DNA of 64,000 bases, taken from assembly GCA_000469685.2 (NCBI GenBank), contig LS997562.1, positions 7,888,007 through 7,952,006 on the forward strand. Direction: 5' to 3'. Origin of the DNA: Haemonchus contortus (Eukaryota; Nematoda; Chromadorea; Rhabditida; Trichostrongylidae). A model generated the notes under the pieces. That model ran no database searches, had not been told where the DNA came from, and saw nothing but the letters and a program-made list of their open reading frames with translations. Position 1 is the stretch's first letter. The number at the start of each line of letters is the position of its first letter. The position numbers and the translations under genes were made by a program. Of this stretch, positions 28,700 through 40,017 are shown in pieces.

Positions 28700-31600
28700 A
28701 GAAGGATATGCTGAAAAGCTGTAGAGAATTCAAAAATCGAAAATTATTCAAAGTGAGTTGGAAGTGATAAACTCTCTCGCGTTCTTTTGCGGAAATCAGA
28801 TACTTTACAACTTCAAAGCAGTCTTCAAATCAATAATATGCGATAGTTTTACTCTATGCCTGTCGTACATGAAAATTCGGGCTCGACTTCATAAGCTTTG
28901 AAGGAAGGGAATTTCGCCCTATGAGCTCTTGATAGAAGTAAAAATTTCGGTGAAATTGTTGTTAGGGGAGGAGCCACCCATCCCAAGGTCAGTCTATCAA
29001 GAAATGAACTCATTTTAACGTGTTAATCCTTGCTACCTACAGCACTATATCCGAGGCGAAAGCGATGATGGGTACCGATCAACTGTGCTCTTTTATGCGG
29101 ATTTAGCCAAGGAAATGTTGTTTTTCAAACTAAGCCCAAGTAAGGTAAAAGCATCTCGGTGGGTAGCATGATTACGTCGTGCGGAAAGGAAAAAAAGAAG
29201 AAGCTCGCCCCCCGCGGTTCCATCACTCACAAAGCTTAGTTAGAACCTTACATGTTGATGTAACACGGCATAACACGTTTCATTGAGTTCGTTCGAGTTC
29301 ACTCCCTGTTATACTAACAATGTGATGTTTGGCCCCCCAATAACATTTCCACCTAAATTTCTTCCTGCGACTTGAGAGGTTCCAATTTTGTGTTTCAAAT
29401 TAAGCAGTTGCATCAAAAGATTGGGAAGCGTGGTACCGTGGTATGAATGCTTAGACATCTGATTAATGGTGCTTTCCTTTCCAACCTAACTGTTCCTATT
29501 TTTTCCGTTTCGGCTTTTTTGGTAGCTGTGTCAGTGTGAGGTGTTCTTATTAGGATATATCTTCGTGAAAAACAAATTAATAGCAACTTCGTCGCAAGAT
29601 AATATCAGTGCCATCTGAAAATTAAATTCTCCTGTAAGCCTGGCAGTCGAAAAAAAAAGCGAATAAGATGTTCAAAATAGTGTTGGAAATGGTGGAGAGT
29701 TGATCATGAAAAACGCATTTTATTACTTCAATGGACCAGAGGATCAATGGTATGCGACCTACAGCTTCGTCGGGGTTACCCATTGATCCACACGATGATA
29801 CATAGCATTTTGGCTTACCACTAGGTGTATGGTGAAGCATTGTACTCGGACAGCAGAGCAACCCATCCCGAACGGTTGATTACGAGAAGAGAAGAACCAG
29901 TAGTGCAATAACCACAAGCACTTTTTGCCCTAGCAACTTTGACATACACATTGATCAGTACGCCACCCATTCTGCAACTTTGGTATATTGATCAGCACGT
30001 CACCAATCGCCTTCGCTTGATTTTTCATTTTCTTTCTGATGCTTGCTAATTGTTGATCCGATGCCTATTTTCTTGTCAGTTTTACTTTTCTTTCCTTCTA
30101 TCTCCACTCATGACTTGCATGATAACTTTTTAGAAGTTATCCTATTTTGCTTTCGAGGAAGGGTTCGGAAGGTTGAAGATTATGAGACAATTCGTCGGAG
30201 TGGTATTTGTAGCGGGTGAACCCAAAAAATCAATCTGTTGTGGGAATTCTCCTCCTCAAACTCTGTCGACGAGGGACCGTGCCGGAATACCATGACATTA
30301 GAACTGTACAGCAAAATGATAGCAGCTCAGCCACAGCTTTAAAATTGAATTGGTGATTTAGACACCTACACAAGTATCGTTGGAGAATCGATGGTTCGAA
30401 TTTCATGGCGAATGCGAAGTGATGACAATCTGATGAGATATCTGCTTGCTATGAATAACTTTTACCGCGTTATGCCTTCAAAACTTTAAGGGATTTCAGT
30501 GCGCATTTCATGACGCCTTGAAGAACGTCGGTAGAAGGAAGAGGATCCAATGCAGCCGCAGGATGATTTTTTGCGATAAGCCTAGTATTCAAAACGACTT
30601 TGATACTAGCTACACATAAGTTCATGGAGCAGTATCTTCTTCCCAGCATATTTACATGAGGGTCGTGTCACCGAATCGACTAGCCTGTCGCGACTTCTCC
30701 TATCCAAAGTGCTCCTGGTCATAGGAAGCTCCTGTTAGATATTCAGCTCCATACGTGGAGTCGATGACGTGCTGGCTTAGTTATCCCAACAGGACACAAG
30801 ACGGAAGGTGCAGCTCAAGAAATGAGCTAAAGGACAGCAGGCCTGTACGGTTTTGAGATGAACAGATAAGGTTACTAGGCAAGTGTGCAGAGTGTAATTT
30901 TTTCTTCGATTCGGAATTAGAAGAACTCATTGCAAAAGTTTAGGACATAATATGTGTCTGTTGAGACAACATCCTTTGTGATCTTAAAGAGAGCACATAC
31001 TTTTCTCTTTGAAGTTGTGCAGGATTCGGTGAACTTTAAAATCCCTGAAGGTCATGGGATGCAGAAATTTCGCCTAACAATGTTCAAAGCCGGCTCCTTT
31101 GCAGGAGCGTATTGGTGAGGACGCGATGTCAGTCTTATGAAAGCTGTCTTCTAGACAGTGTATGACTCGCTTTGATTGGTGCCATTCTTGATTGTAAGGG
31201 AATGGCTTGCTAGTTTTCTTCCTTTTGGACCGAAAGAAATCTTTGATCCTTCTTTTACAGGTGAACTTGCTACCTAGGATATTCCAAGTCCTCTGGACGA
31301 CTCTATCCATAGGGGAGCACTCTCGGTTTAACTGGCCATATTGAGGTTTGAAGCCCACGAAATACCAACGGTCAACCATGGTGAATCTTTCTACTCATGG
31401 GCAACTGATGTGAGTTCCGTCCTTCCTTCATTTGTATGGAGACTAAAAAGGCTGATGCACTTCCGTTGGTGTCGTTAATATCCAGCCGCCTATTTTGTAT
31501 TGATTACGTACCTTTCTACAGGTATGTAGGCAACAGTGATTGCTTCGATGGCTTCAATTTACTTACCTGTTGCCCTTCCGACGTGTGCTCATTTGACCCT

Positions 31601-32579
31601 ATTCCTGGTTCGTTCATCTCAATCATTATGAATATCATTTTGCTCAAATGTGGGCCTGCAAGTTCTATTGAATCACTAATATAGTTGGTTTAGTTGACTG
31701 AAGCGTTCTTTTATGGTGGGCTCCTTTGTTGTTGAAACGATATGAACCTTGAAACGGAAGGTATCACTAAGCGCAATGGTTTTCGCTTCAAACCAGGCCA
31801 CACTTTGACATGGGGCCTGAGGTGAGTTCCAAATGAATCAGACTCTACCATGTTTTGTCTTTTCTATTATACTCACATTAACATATTTGGGAAGGTTCCC
31901 CAACACCACTGGTTCTGTAATAAATTAGTCTTGAAGTGTTTTCGCTAGTGAATAAGTTAGTCGATTGCTAGGGTGCAATTATTTGCTTAATACCAATCAT
32001 ACTTTTTCTGTTCGAAAATGGAAAGAATGCCAACTATGAGTATAGAATGCAAGCAAATGAGAGAATCTCTATTTGTTTCGCACTCAATTCCTGGTAAGCC
32101 CATTTCGTCAAACTCGGAAACATTTTAAGCAACTATTTCCTGGGCTCATCTACGATATCCGTAATCGGATATGTACGTAGCGTTTTCATCTTGAACAATG
32201 AGTCTACAGCGACCGCAGCAGTGCCGTATATACATGGGTGGTAAACAGTAGAGGGTTTTGCTACACGGGATTTGGAGGAGGTGGTAATACTTCTCTCTCT
32301 CAAGCGAAACTATCGTAAACAGTAGTCGGATGGATAACCATGCGAGCTATGTAATGTTCCTTTCGACGACTTATGTCTAACACAAAGAAATACTGTTGAG
32401 AAGAAATAACCGATCTGAAAAACTCGATTCGATTGATAAAATGCAGCTGTAGAACTGGTGTGGTCTGGATTAATGGACCAATAACTTCCCCTTGACTTTC
32501 CGGTACCTTTCTCAACGGAACATTTTTACTCATTTCAGAATACTTACCGATGCCGCACATGTGCATGTTAGGGCCTTCC
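28700..32579. other. Long interval without a recognised gene
   Basis: Frames at 29622-29861, 31074-31379, 31436-31684 and 32300-32581 are under 105 codons and show no domain, signal peptide or consistent splice sites that I can support. The right end (32300-32580) may contain further decayed RTE sequence continuing the fragment at 32580-33560. Otherwise nothing is identified. Confidence 0.4.
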
Positions 32580-33560
32580 ATGGAGGAACACTTCGATGAG
32601 TTGAGTGACTCTTGAAGTGAGGATTTTCGACGAGCCCATCACATTCCTCATCAAAGTTGTCGGTAACGGAATCTTCCCATAAACTCGCAAAATAAACAAG
32701 CTGACCCCAATCGATGATGATCTCGGAGCTTCGTTTTCTGCATTGTGCAGTTCTCTCTCACCGCATTCAGGATCAGAATCCATCGCGGAGAAGACGATGC
32801 TCCATTATTGTGCAGTACTTCGAAACAACAGCGACCTCAGTCAGGCAGAACTTTCGAATGCAGATGACGAGATCGATTTCATGATAAAACTATCTACCGC
32901 GTGACCACCAAGTCCAGCACACATGTGAGGGCTAATGGAAATGCGAATTACCACGGATGGTATTGATCGATATGATCAACTCATTCAGTTATCTCCCTGC
33001 TCATTCCGCTCAGTTTCATGAGTTCCAATATTTACAACTTCTGCCATTCTTCAGGGGCTAATTTCGGAAACACCGGCGATGACTTTGAAGAAGGTGTAGT
33101 CTTCTCCAAAGGACTTTTTTATGTCTACATGAATCAGTTCCAGTTCTTCTTCATGCTAGAGCTGAGCATGAGCCACATCTTCTTGAGCGCATACGTCCAC
33201 CTCGAGTTTTCAAACTTCCGAACAAATTGATGTTAATGACAGAATGTGTACTGACGAGGACACTTACACAGCTGAAGTCTCTGCTGTCGCATTATCCAAG
33301 GAACGGTTCTTCTTCAGTTTCAAGAACTACGGTGTCTTCTCGTCTTGGTCAGTCCGATGATGTCTGAGTGTCTGAGTCTGATGACTTGATCTTCCTGGCT
33401 TGCATTATCAGATCTTCGATACCTGCTTCCGAAGCAAGCGTTCGACTATCAAAAGTAGAGACCGCCATTCTAGTTCCTCTCCTTTTAGGCAACCTATTAT
33501 GGCCCTGAGATTTTAACAGCCTCTCTTAGCGAACCAACCCGACGCTGCCATATTACAGGC
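32580..33560 (-). repeat. RTE non-LTR retrotransposon, 5' half (endonuclease region)
   Basis: On the minus strand the frame starts near 33465 with an RTE-type N-terminus (MAVSTFDSRTLASEAG). Broken pieces of the apurinic-type endonuclease follow: CDSR..VSVLVSTHSV near 33240-33300, IGTHETERNEQGD near 32970-33010, and a FCLTEVAVVSKYCT..HRLLRDGF stretch near 32780-32850. Many stops. No reverse transcriptase follows, so it is a 5' fragment. Confidence 0.7.
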
Positions 33561-34020
33561 TCCGTCAGGTTAAGATGAGTGCGACTCAATTATATTTTTG
33601 TTTTTGACGTATGGGTACCCACGATTAGTTTGCCGGAGGCTTTTGGGTAGACCCTGGGTAGACAGAAAGAAAAGCTAGAATGAACGAAGATCCTAATTCT
33701 TCGAGGCGGCCCAAAACCGCCTCCCAGATTACTTTCGTGTCACTAGAATGCGAGCTTTCAGTTTAGCTTATGTACGGAACACCATCCACAATTGTACCTC
33801 CACTCATGTATGCATTGATACATTTACGAAGGTACGGAAGGTATAGATTGACCCATACATGAGAGAAAGGGGACCATCTTTGAACCTACCTACGTCTTAG
33901 AGCAAATACCGGTGACTTTCGGTAAGCGATTTGTTCCCTATCGACAACCTGGGATTGCGCCACAAAGCTTTGTCACCAACCGTAGAGATCCTTCAGTGAG
34001 AGAGAATCCTCAGTAAAAAA
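33561..34020 (-). repeat. RTE 5' leader-like sequence
   Basis: Non-coding sequence upstream of the RTE start. Parts resemble 48720-49140 (shared run around AGAGATC.TT.AG.GAGAGA and the GCGGCCCAAAAC-like stretch), and 33490-33560 resembles 43530-43620 and the reverse complement of 37630-37750. Confidence 0.45.
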
Positions 34021-34477
34021 GATCAGGATCATCTAATTTATCATATGAAATCAATTTCTTTAGGAATTACAACTCCAAAAAAGCTCTGACTCATCGAAAT
34101 AAGGGTAAATGGGGAGTAGTAAATAATAGAACAGTAACGAATCCACTTACAGTTACCCACTTGTTAATTATTGGAACATCAATCGATATTGCTTTTTTGT
34201 AGTTACACAGACTCCTTCCCCTTTATCCGGAATGTGATCATGTGCAGCGTGGTGAACAATTCAACTTACCCGGTAAGTATGGAACCTGTCTGAAAATGCG
34301 AGCACTCAATCGGTCGACAAAATCAAATTCCTACATTTATAAGCCGTCACGCTCTTTATATTTTCTTGCAGCCTCTCTCAACAAGGTTCTCCTATTGGAT
34401 AGAATCTCATTGAAGACTTTTTCGCATATGGGATGGATATTTCCTTTTTACTAAATTTTATTCCGCTTTGTATGATC
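34021..34477. other. Spacer 3' of cathepsin B copy 3
   Basis: No gene seen. On the minus strand AATAAA at 34457-34462 lies 16 bases past the copy 3 stop codon and is its probable polyadenylation signal. Confidence 0.5.
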
Positions 34478-37400
34478 TTAGAGACGATCAACATCAACGA
34501 TTCCACCGGCTACCTCATCTTCAATGTCACAGTCGTTGATGCCTCGAATCATACGGAAGAATCCTGTAAAATTTCCTTAAGCTACACCACAAGCTTACAT
34601 CTATTGTAGCCTACGCTCTTTATTTAATCTACATCTAAAATTTCAAAATCACGTAAAATCGTCCCCGTTAACCTCATAAATAACGAGTGTGGTGACCTAT
34701 TGAATTACAGCTTTACGAATTATTTGTTTCGAATTGTAGCATGTCTGGCACCCACCGTTTTCTCCCCAGTCGTTATGCCACGAGTTAGCGATTATCCAGT
34801 AGTTCGTACCATTTTCATTCCCCCATCCTATTATTTTGACGGCGTGGCGGCCTTGTTCGCTACCAGCGGTATGCTATAAGTAAGTGTAAGCGATATTCTG
34901 AGATGTTCAAACCCAAATACGCTGTAAGGGTTTTTAATTGTTAGCTCATGCCCTTCGATTATTGTTGTTTGTAAAAACTCGAAATGACGTTTCAATATAA
35001 TCGAAGTCTTATAGTCTTACTTTGTAGATTCCTGATTGATAGTGCGAGAAGTCCTCATACACATCAAAGGTGGCAGTCACTGGACCTCTTCTCATGATAT
35101 CTCTTTGGATAGCTTTCACCGAATTCGGTAACGTGTAGGTTCCGCCAGACACACCTAACATTTTAACACGCTTTAATTCAAACATTATTTCTGGGAATTA
35201 TAAAAAATTAATTAATAAAATAATTTCAATTAATATTTCGGCTATGAATATGAAAGCCACAGATAATATGTTATGTTTGTGTCCAGCATAGTCATTAGAA
35301 GGTGAACTCATTTCGAATTCCGTCCTGTACTAAATTGTGCCCATTAAGGAGAGTTCTACGGTAACTGTAGTTTAGTAGGAATCAATTGAAAAGAATGAAT
35401 GACCGTAAGAGCAAATCGCGCCCAAAATCGAGCACTGAAGGGATTGTGTCTATTTTCCCCTTTGCGTAGCATGTATTCTGGACGTATCCACGCACTCTGT
35501 AGGCTTGTATCACTATTAAGGAACCAGATATGGTCTTTCTTCTTCAAAAATCTCTGCTTTTGATCCCTTGAAATGTTGCTGACGCACTTGGTATACAAGT
35601 ACTTTCACAGTTTTTCGTTCAGGTTTCATTGTGGGTTCTTCAGCCCTGGTTCAATGTTAGCCTCTAAACTTGCTTTGAAAACAGTCACAAAGTTTCTGCC
35701 CCTACCGTGTTCCTTGTCCGTTCTGTATATTTTCCTGAAGCCAGGTTGGCATTTCCTTGTGCATTTCGGAATGACCGCCGTTTCTGGACATTCTCCGTAG
35801 TAGGTGTCGTTCCCATGATGTCCACATGGATGGAAAGGATAAGGACGGCAACACCCCTATCAATGAACTGCTACCATATCTTCAAAGATTACATTAAGAG
35901 CTTGTACTGTACCTTGCCGAGGTAAGGTCCTCCAGACACAACACCTTCAGATTCGAAGAATTCCCAGGCGCTAACATGATCGCCCCCTTCACACCTAAAC
36001 CAAGAATTAGTTTTTTTATAGAAATAAGGCCTGCTTCTCGTAGTGGGATATCCTAGTTGAGTTTAAGACCGCACCCATCATTGCAAGCGCTTCCACAGCA
36101 CGACAAAATGTCAGCTGCTGATATATAAACCTGAAATTCGCTCTTTAGAGAGATATTGCAAGATAGTAGGTTTAGGGGTACATACCTGCTTCTCTCCTTT
36201 GGTGGCAAGGCAGATGCGATCGGAAATAGCAGCCGCGGTCGAGACTGCCCAACCCGAGGCTAAATGTCTCACTAAAAGACATACGCGAATCAGATCATGA
36301 AATCTAGGTCAAACCCGCTCACCACAATTGGCTTGATCGCTTATGATGAAGAACGAAGAACAGTTTTTCCAAATAGTTCGGAGATCATAGCTGTAAACCC
36401 TTTTTCACTGATGGTGTTGCTGTGGAATGATAGAGCAAGAGAGTGCCTTTCATCTTTTGCGATAATCATTTCCTCTGAGGAGTTTCCCAGTAATTTCATA
36501 TCCATTTTTGAGTTCAAATTCAAGGATACATGCAACTACCACGGAACCCTTCAAAATTTACTCTCACTCAAGGATAGCCGGTTGGCAACAAGACTAGTTA
36601 GAGCGATCACACGAGGCGTATAGGGTAATGAATCAGCTTTATGTCGCATTTCAAAAATTCTAGATGGTATGACAGCTGATGGTGAGGCCAGAAGAAATCC
36701 GATTCATGCTAACTCCATCGTTGGGGGCGATCTTCTTCGTAGTGATCGCTGTAATCGCTGTGAATCCTCGCTGTGTTCACTGTTCTCGGTCGTCCTGTTT
36801 TTTAGCATCTCAGAGGTTTGTTCTCGAGTCCTACAAAGAATCAAGGGCATTTCGAACGGTTGAATATGAAGCATCCGACTATTTTTCCAACGTACTGAAC
36901 AATACCCTTCTGATGCCGTTGGATGCGCAACTTCACTTCCTGGCAGCGTATATTTCATTTTGACAGTAAACCCCCTGACTGACCGTGGGCCTGGATCCAC
37001 ACATAGTGTTTGCTTTTCGTATTATCACAATGGATTTGTTTTTCTGCTCCGTCACAATACTTTCTTCGATCTTTTTGCTCTTCAAGATTCCTTCTTCATG
37101 CTTTCACTCCCGCTTCGAGTTGCTTCTCAAACAACTGGTCGAGAACTGATTCTTTATATTTCCATTTCATGCAGTCTTCTGAAAACAGGTGCACGATGGA
37201 GGGTCAGCTCCATTGCTAGCATTGTTTGTAATTGGGCTCGGTTTTCACCCAACAATGCTCGCAAATCCGAATTTTCGATTTTTTTCGAGTGGCCCTGATG
37301 TTCTCTGTCTTTCGAGCCGAAATCTTCGCTTGTGAGTCCTTGAAACCACCCTCAGCGTTTTTTTTTTCGAGAGAGAGCTTGTCCTCCGTGAGTTTTGGAA

Positions 37401-39558
37401 ATCACTTGGTTAACCTTATTGGCAGTTTTCTTGAAATCAAGAAGCAAAAGAAGAAAAGCGACTTATCACAAGCTAGATGTAATCAGTTTGAAGGCAAGGG
37501 GTTAGGTAGAAAACTAATCTTTTTGCAGCGATTTAGATAAACAACACTCAATGAACATTGTGCGATAGTTTTCACAGCTGGAGCTTCACACAAGCATACG
37601 CAGCTACTGTTCAATGGGAGTTAATGCGCGCACCTAATAAAATTGTTCCACTCCGGAGGTTGCCCTCAGTACGGCAACATTGGGTAGGTCTGAGTGCTTG
37701 GGAGAGGCTGCTGAAATCTCAGGGGCGTAGCACCGCTATCCGGAAAAGATGATCACAACGGCGATCTGTACTTTGTAATTTGTACACACTCACGCATACA
37801 AGTTATAATGTACAGATCGCCGTTGTGGTACCTACTTTACCTTAGAGGCACAGTTTTATGATTGAAATTGTTTCTGAGATTTTCCGAAAGAATGAATCTG
37901 TGGCCCGGAAACAATTGTTCAAGGGCCGTTGTCGGGCCAAAAAACGGCCCTGACAGGACGTAATTAGGACTCGAAAACAGGTTCGACCGACGTAAACTCT
38001 TCAAAATAACCGTATTATGCCGGTCTATTTTCTTATGGGTAAGGATGGTACGCCTCTCGACTTTTGAGCGGGAACGATTCGCTGGACTACTTTGAGTTGC
38101 GGCTGAGACGACTGAAAACGTTACTGGTGCCCACTCGAGCAAACTGATGATTAACGACAAGTGATACAGAACATGTATCCAGTGATAGCGCTTCTATTGT
38201 TAAATGGCACGAGGAGTTCACCCAGCCGAGTTCGATTACACCTGTGAAGATGAGCATATGTAACCGAACTCGGCTGAGGTGAACTCCCCGTGCCATCAAA
38301 CAATAGAAGCGCTATCACTGGATACATGTTCTGTATCACTTGTCGTTAATCACATCAGGGAACTCCTCCATCTTTTTCACTCACTGTGCTGCTGGTCTAT
38401 GACTTGCCTACGACAACGAAAGGGTTGTCGAGAATAATGTCAACCTGTTTTCAAAACCCCTTTCTCCACCAGAGCCAACACATCTCCAGCGGAAGCTAAG
38501 TAGCTAACATGGTTTGAAGAACCCTTAATTTCGATCTTATCCTAGGATGCATATGTATCGGCGCCAAAATCGTAACATACTCCTCAGGAATGTCGTCGCC
38601 GCTATCGTTGTCGTCAATGACAATTGGACTTATGTTTCGACTTCTAAATTTCATATCCATCAACTTTTGCTTGAAACCAGGTGTCGGAGAGATTCGCACC
38701 TAAAGCAAATTTTCTGACATGGCAATGATTGTACGGTAGCGCTCAAAAGTCTTCGGCCAAATGCTTTTCTAGTCGCATTTTTCAGTCGTAACCCCTTTCG
38801 TACTGGACTTTGATTCACGCGAAATTTCGTTATGTATAGCATGGGAGTATTGAGAATATTGTTCTGCGATCTGACCGTGTTCCAGAAATCCTAAAAAGCT
38901 TAAACTCATAATCACCTGGGAATACGGACATTGATCCTCTTTCTATTTCCTTCTTGCCGTGTCAAAAGTATGCGAGCGCTAATGCCGAACACAGTGAAGG
39001 AGAAAAACGCACGTAAGGTGCGAATAGTTGCAGACGTCGCCAACCTTGCTTTCAGCAAAGTCTGTTACCGCAACAAGCACTTTGTTCTTAGTTATGTGGA
39101 TATTGCTGCTTTGCAGACAAATGGCGTTGAATAGTGTGAAATGCGCTTCAGTTATACACATCAAAATTTCGCGGAATTCGCTCTACTAAAAGTGATGAAC
39201 GAACAAGCGCTTGGCCGAAGACTTTTGAGCGCTAGATCCTGCAGGGATTTTTTTAATGAAACGATTACTTCGAAGAGGTCCTGATTTTTTCTGAGATAGT
39301 CCACTAAAGGTTCACCGCTCAACATCTGCTCCTCCGGTAGAATTTTTTGGGCATCTGTAAGCATTGATAATAATCGTAATTTCAACTCAGTATTACTAAC
39401 TCAGTATTAATACCAAACGGCTACTAACCATCTACATCTGTTCCTAGTGTCCGGCATAGGAGGAGGTAAAGTGCAAACACTAGGTACTTCTGCATATTCC
39501 CTAAATATTTATACAAGAGGATCGCCGTAGAAGGAATTTCAAGGGGGAAACTCACCAT
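34478..39558 (-). CDS. Cathepsin B-like protein, copy 3, catalytic Cys replaced by Gly
   Basis: Twelve exons, about 345 residues: ATG 39556-39558 (GT donor); 39429-39489 ([13 protein letters not shown] signal); 39269-39354; 38581-38699; 36323-36390; 36186-36259; 36075-36130; 35913-35994; 35706-35856; 35021-35154; 34756-34873; 34478-34563 (stop TAA). Exon lengths match the other copies and no stop or shift is visible. The catalytic exon reads ASGWAVS where family members have GSCWAVS: Cys is Gly and the preceding Gly is Ala. His (HAVKIIGWG) and Asn (NSWHNDWG) are kept, and the occluding loop is HPCGHHGND. As read it cannot be a cysteine protease: either a pseudoenzyme (decoy, inhibitor or binding role, inferred) or an early pseudogene. 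Introns 2 and 3 are swollen to about 570 and 2190 bp by insertions. Confidence 0.9.
36640..37560. other. Unidentified intron insert with coding-like relic
   Basis: Lies inside intron 3 of copy 3. The minus strand, with stops and shifts, reads charged helical stretches ([20 protein letters not shown] near 37300-37370; [12 protein letters not shown] near 37110-37150), like a decayed coiled-coil protein. I cannot assign a family. Plus-strand frames here are shadows or chance. Confidence 0.3.
37600..37752 (+). repeat. RTE 5' fragment
   Basis: Plus-strand sequence reads [10 protein letters not shown] near 37705-37735, and is the reverse complement of the RTE 5' piece at 43530-43640 ([17 protein letters not shown]) and 33490-33560. 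Inserted in an intron of the copy 3 protease. Confidence 0.6.
37754..37827. repeat. Short perfect inverted repeat
   Basis: Arms of 18 bases, CACAACGGCGATCTGTAC (37754-37771) and its exact complement (37810-37827), around a 38-base AT-rich loop. It abuts the RTE fragment; a small foldback element or stem-loop. Confidence 0.6.
38144..38357. mobile_element. Palindromic (foldback) MITE in intron 3 of copy 3
   Basis: Arms of about 90 bases with only a few mismatches, separated by a loop of about 23 bases around 38238-38260. The outer ends read CTGATGATTAACGACAAGTG and the complement of CTGATGTGATTAACGACAAG. No coding content; it would form a long hairpin in pre-mRNA. Confidence 0.75.
38737..39234. 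mobile_element. MITE with TAGCGCTCAAAAGTC ends, in intron 2 of copy 3
   Basis: Inverted ends TAGCGCTCAAAAGTCTTCGG (38737-) and its complement (-39234) with TA at both tips, as for Tc1/mariner targets. About 498 bp. An inner frame (38970-39134) encodes only a short [17 protein letters not shown] stretch. A relative with the same ends lies at 51030-51500 and 54105-54186. Confidence 0.7.
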
Positions 39559-39591
39559 AGTTTAGAAAGATTGTGGTCTAAACAGCAGCTG

Positions 39592-39644
39592 CTTTTATTC
39601 TGATGATCAAGCGTCACAATGCGATTAGTCTCGACTTTGATAAG
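39592..39644 (-). promoter_or_regulatory. Promoter of cathepsin B copy 3
   Basis: AATAAAAG-type TATA element (39592-39599), TCACAATGCGATTAG (39614-39628), and GATAAG (39639-39644). Fully conserved layout although the protein has lost its catalytic Cys. Confidence 0.6.
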
Positions 39645-40017
39645 AGGAAGTCGAGATGTAATCGTCTGTGAACGAGCTGCCAGATTCGACTGAATACACG
39701 GTGTGACTGTTGAGTGGAGGGTAGTTTTGAAATCAAGTTAACTCGCGCGGAGCAGCGATGGGGATTTGACAGCTTTATTGCTGTCTGTAGTTTATAAGAA
39801 GAATGATGTGGCTTGAATAGGGTTAAGAGGTTTAGATTTTTGTTGCCAAAGACCCTTTCTCCAATCTCTTGTCTTAACCTTTTTCTCTTCCTGACAGTCT
39901 TTATTGAATTATGGTGTCAATTCGTTCTTATGTACCCTTTATTCTTAATCAGATCAGCTGGTTGAATCACAGAGAAGACTTTGCTACCACTTGAAGTGAA
40001 CCGGCGGATGGCCAATA
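39645..40017. other. Spacer between copy 3 and a mariner element
   Basis: No gene seen; AT-rich, no repeat recognised. Confidence 0.4.

Noticed and set aside
31074..31379. 101-codon minus frame as a gene
   Set aside because: No recognisable domain, no matching exons around it; left as unassigned.
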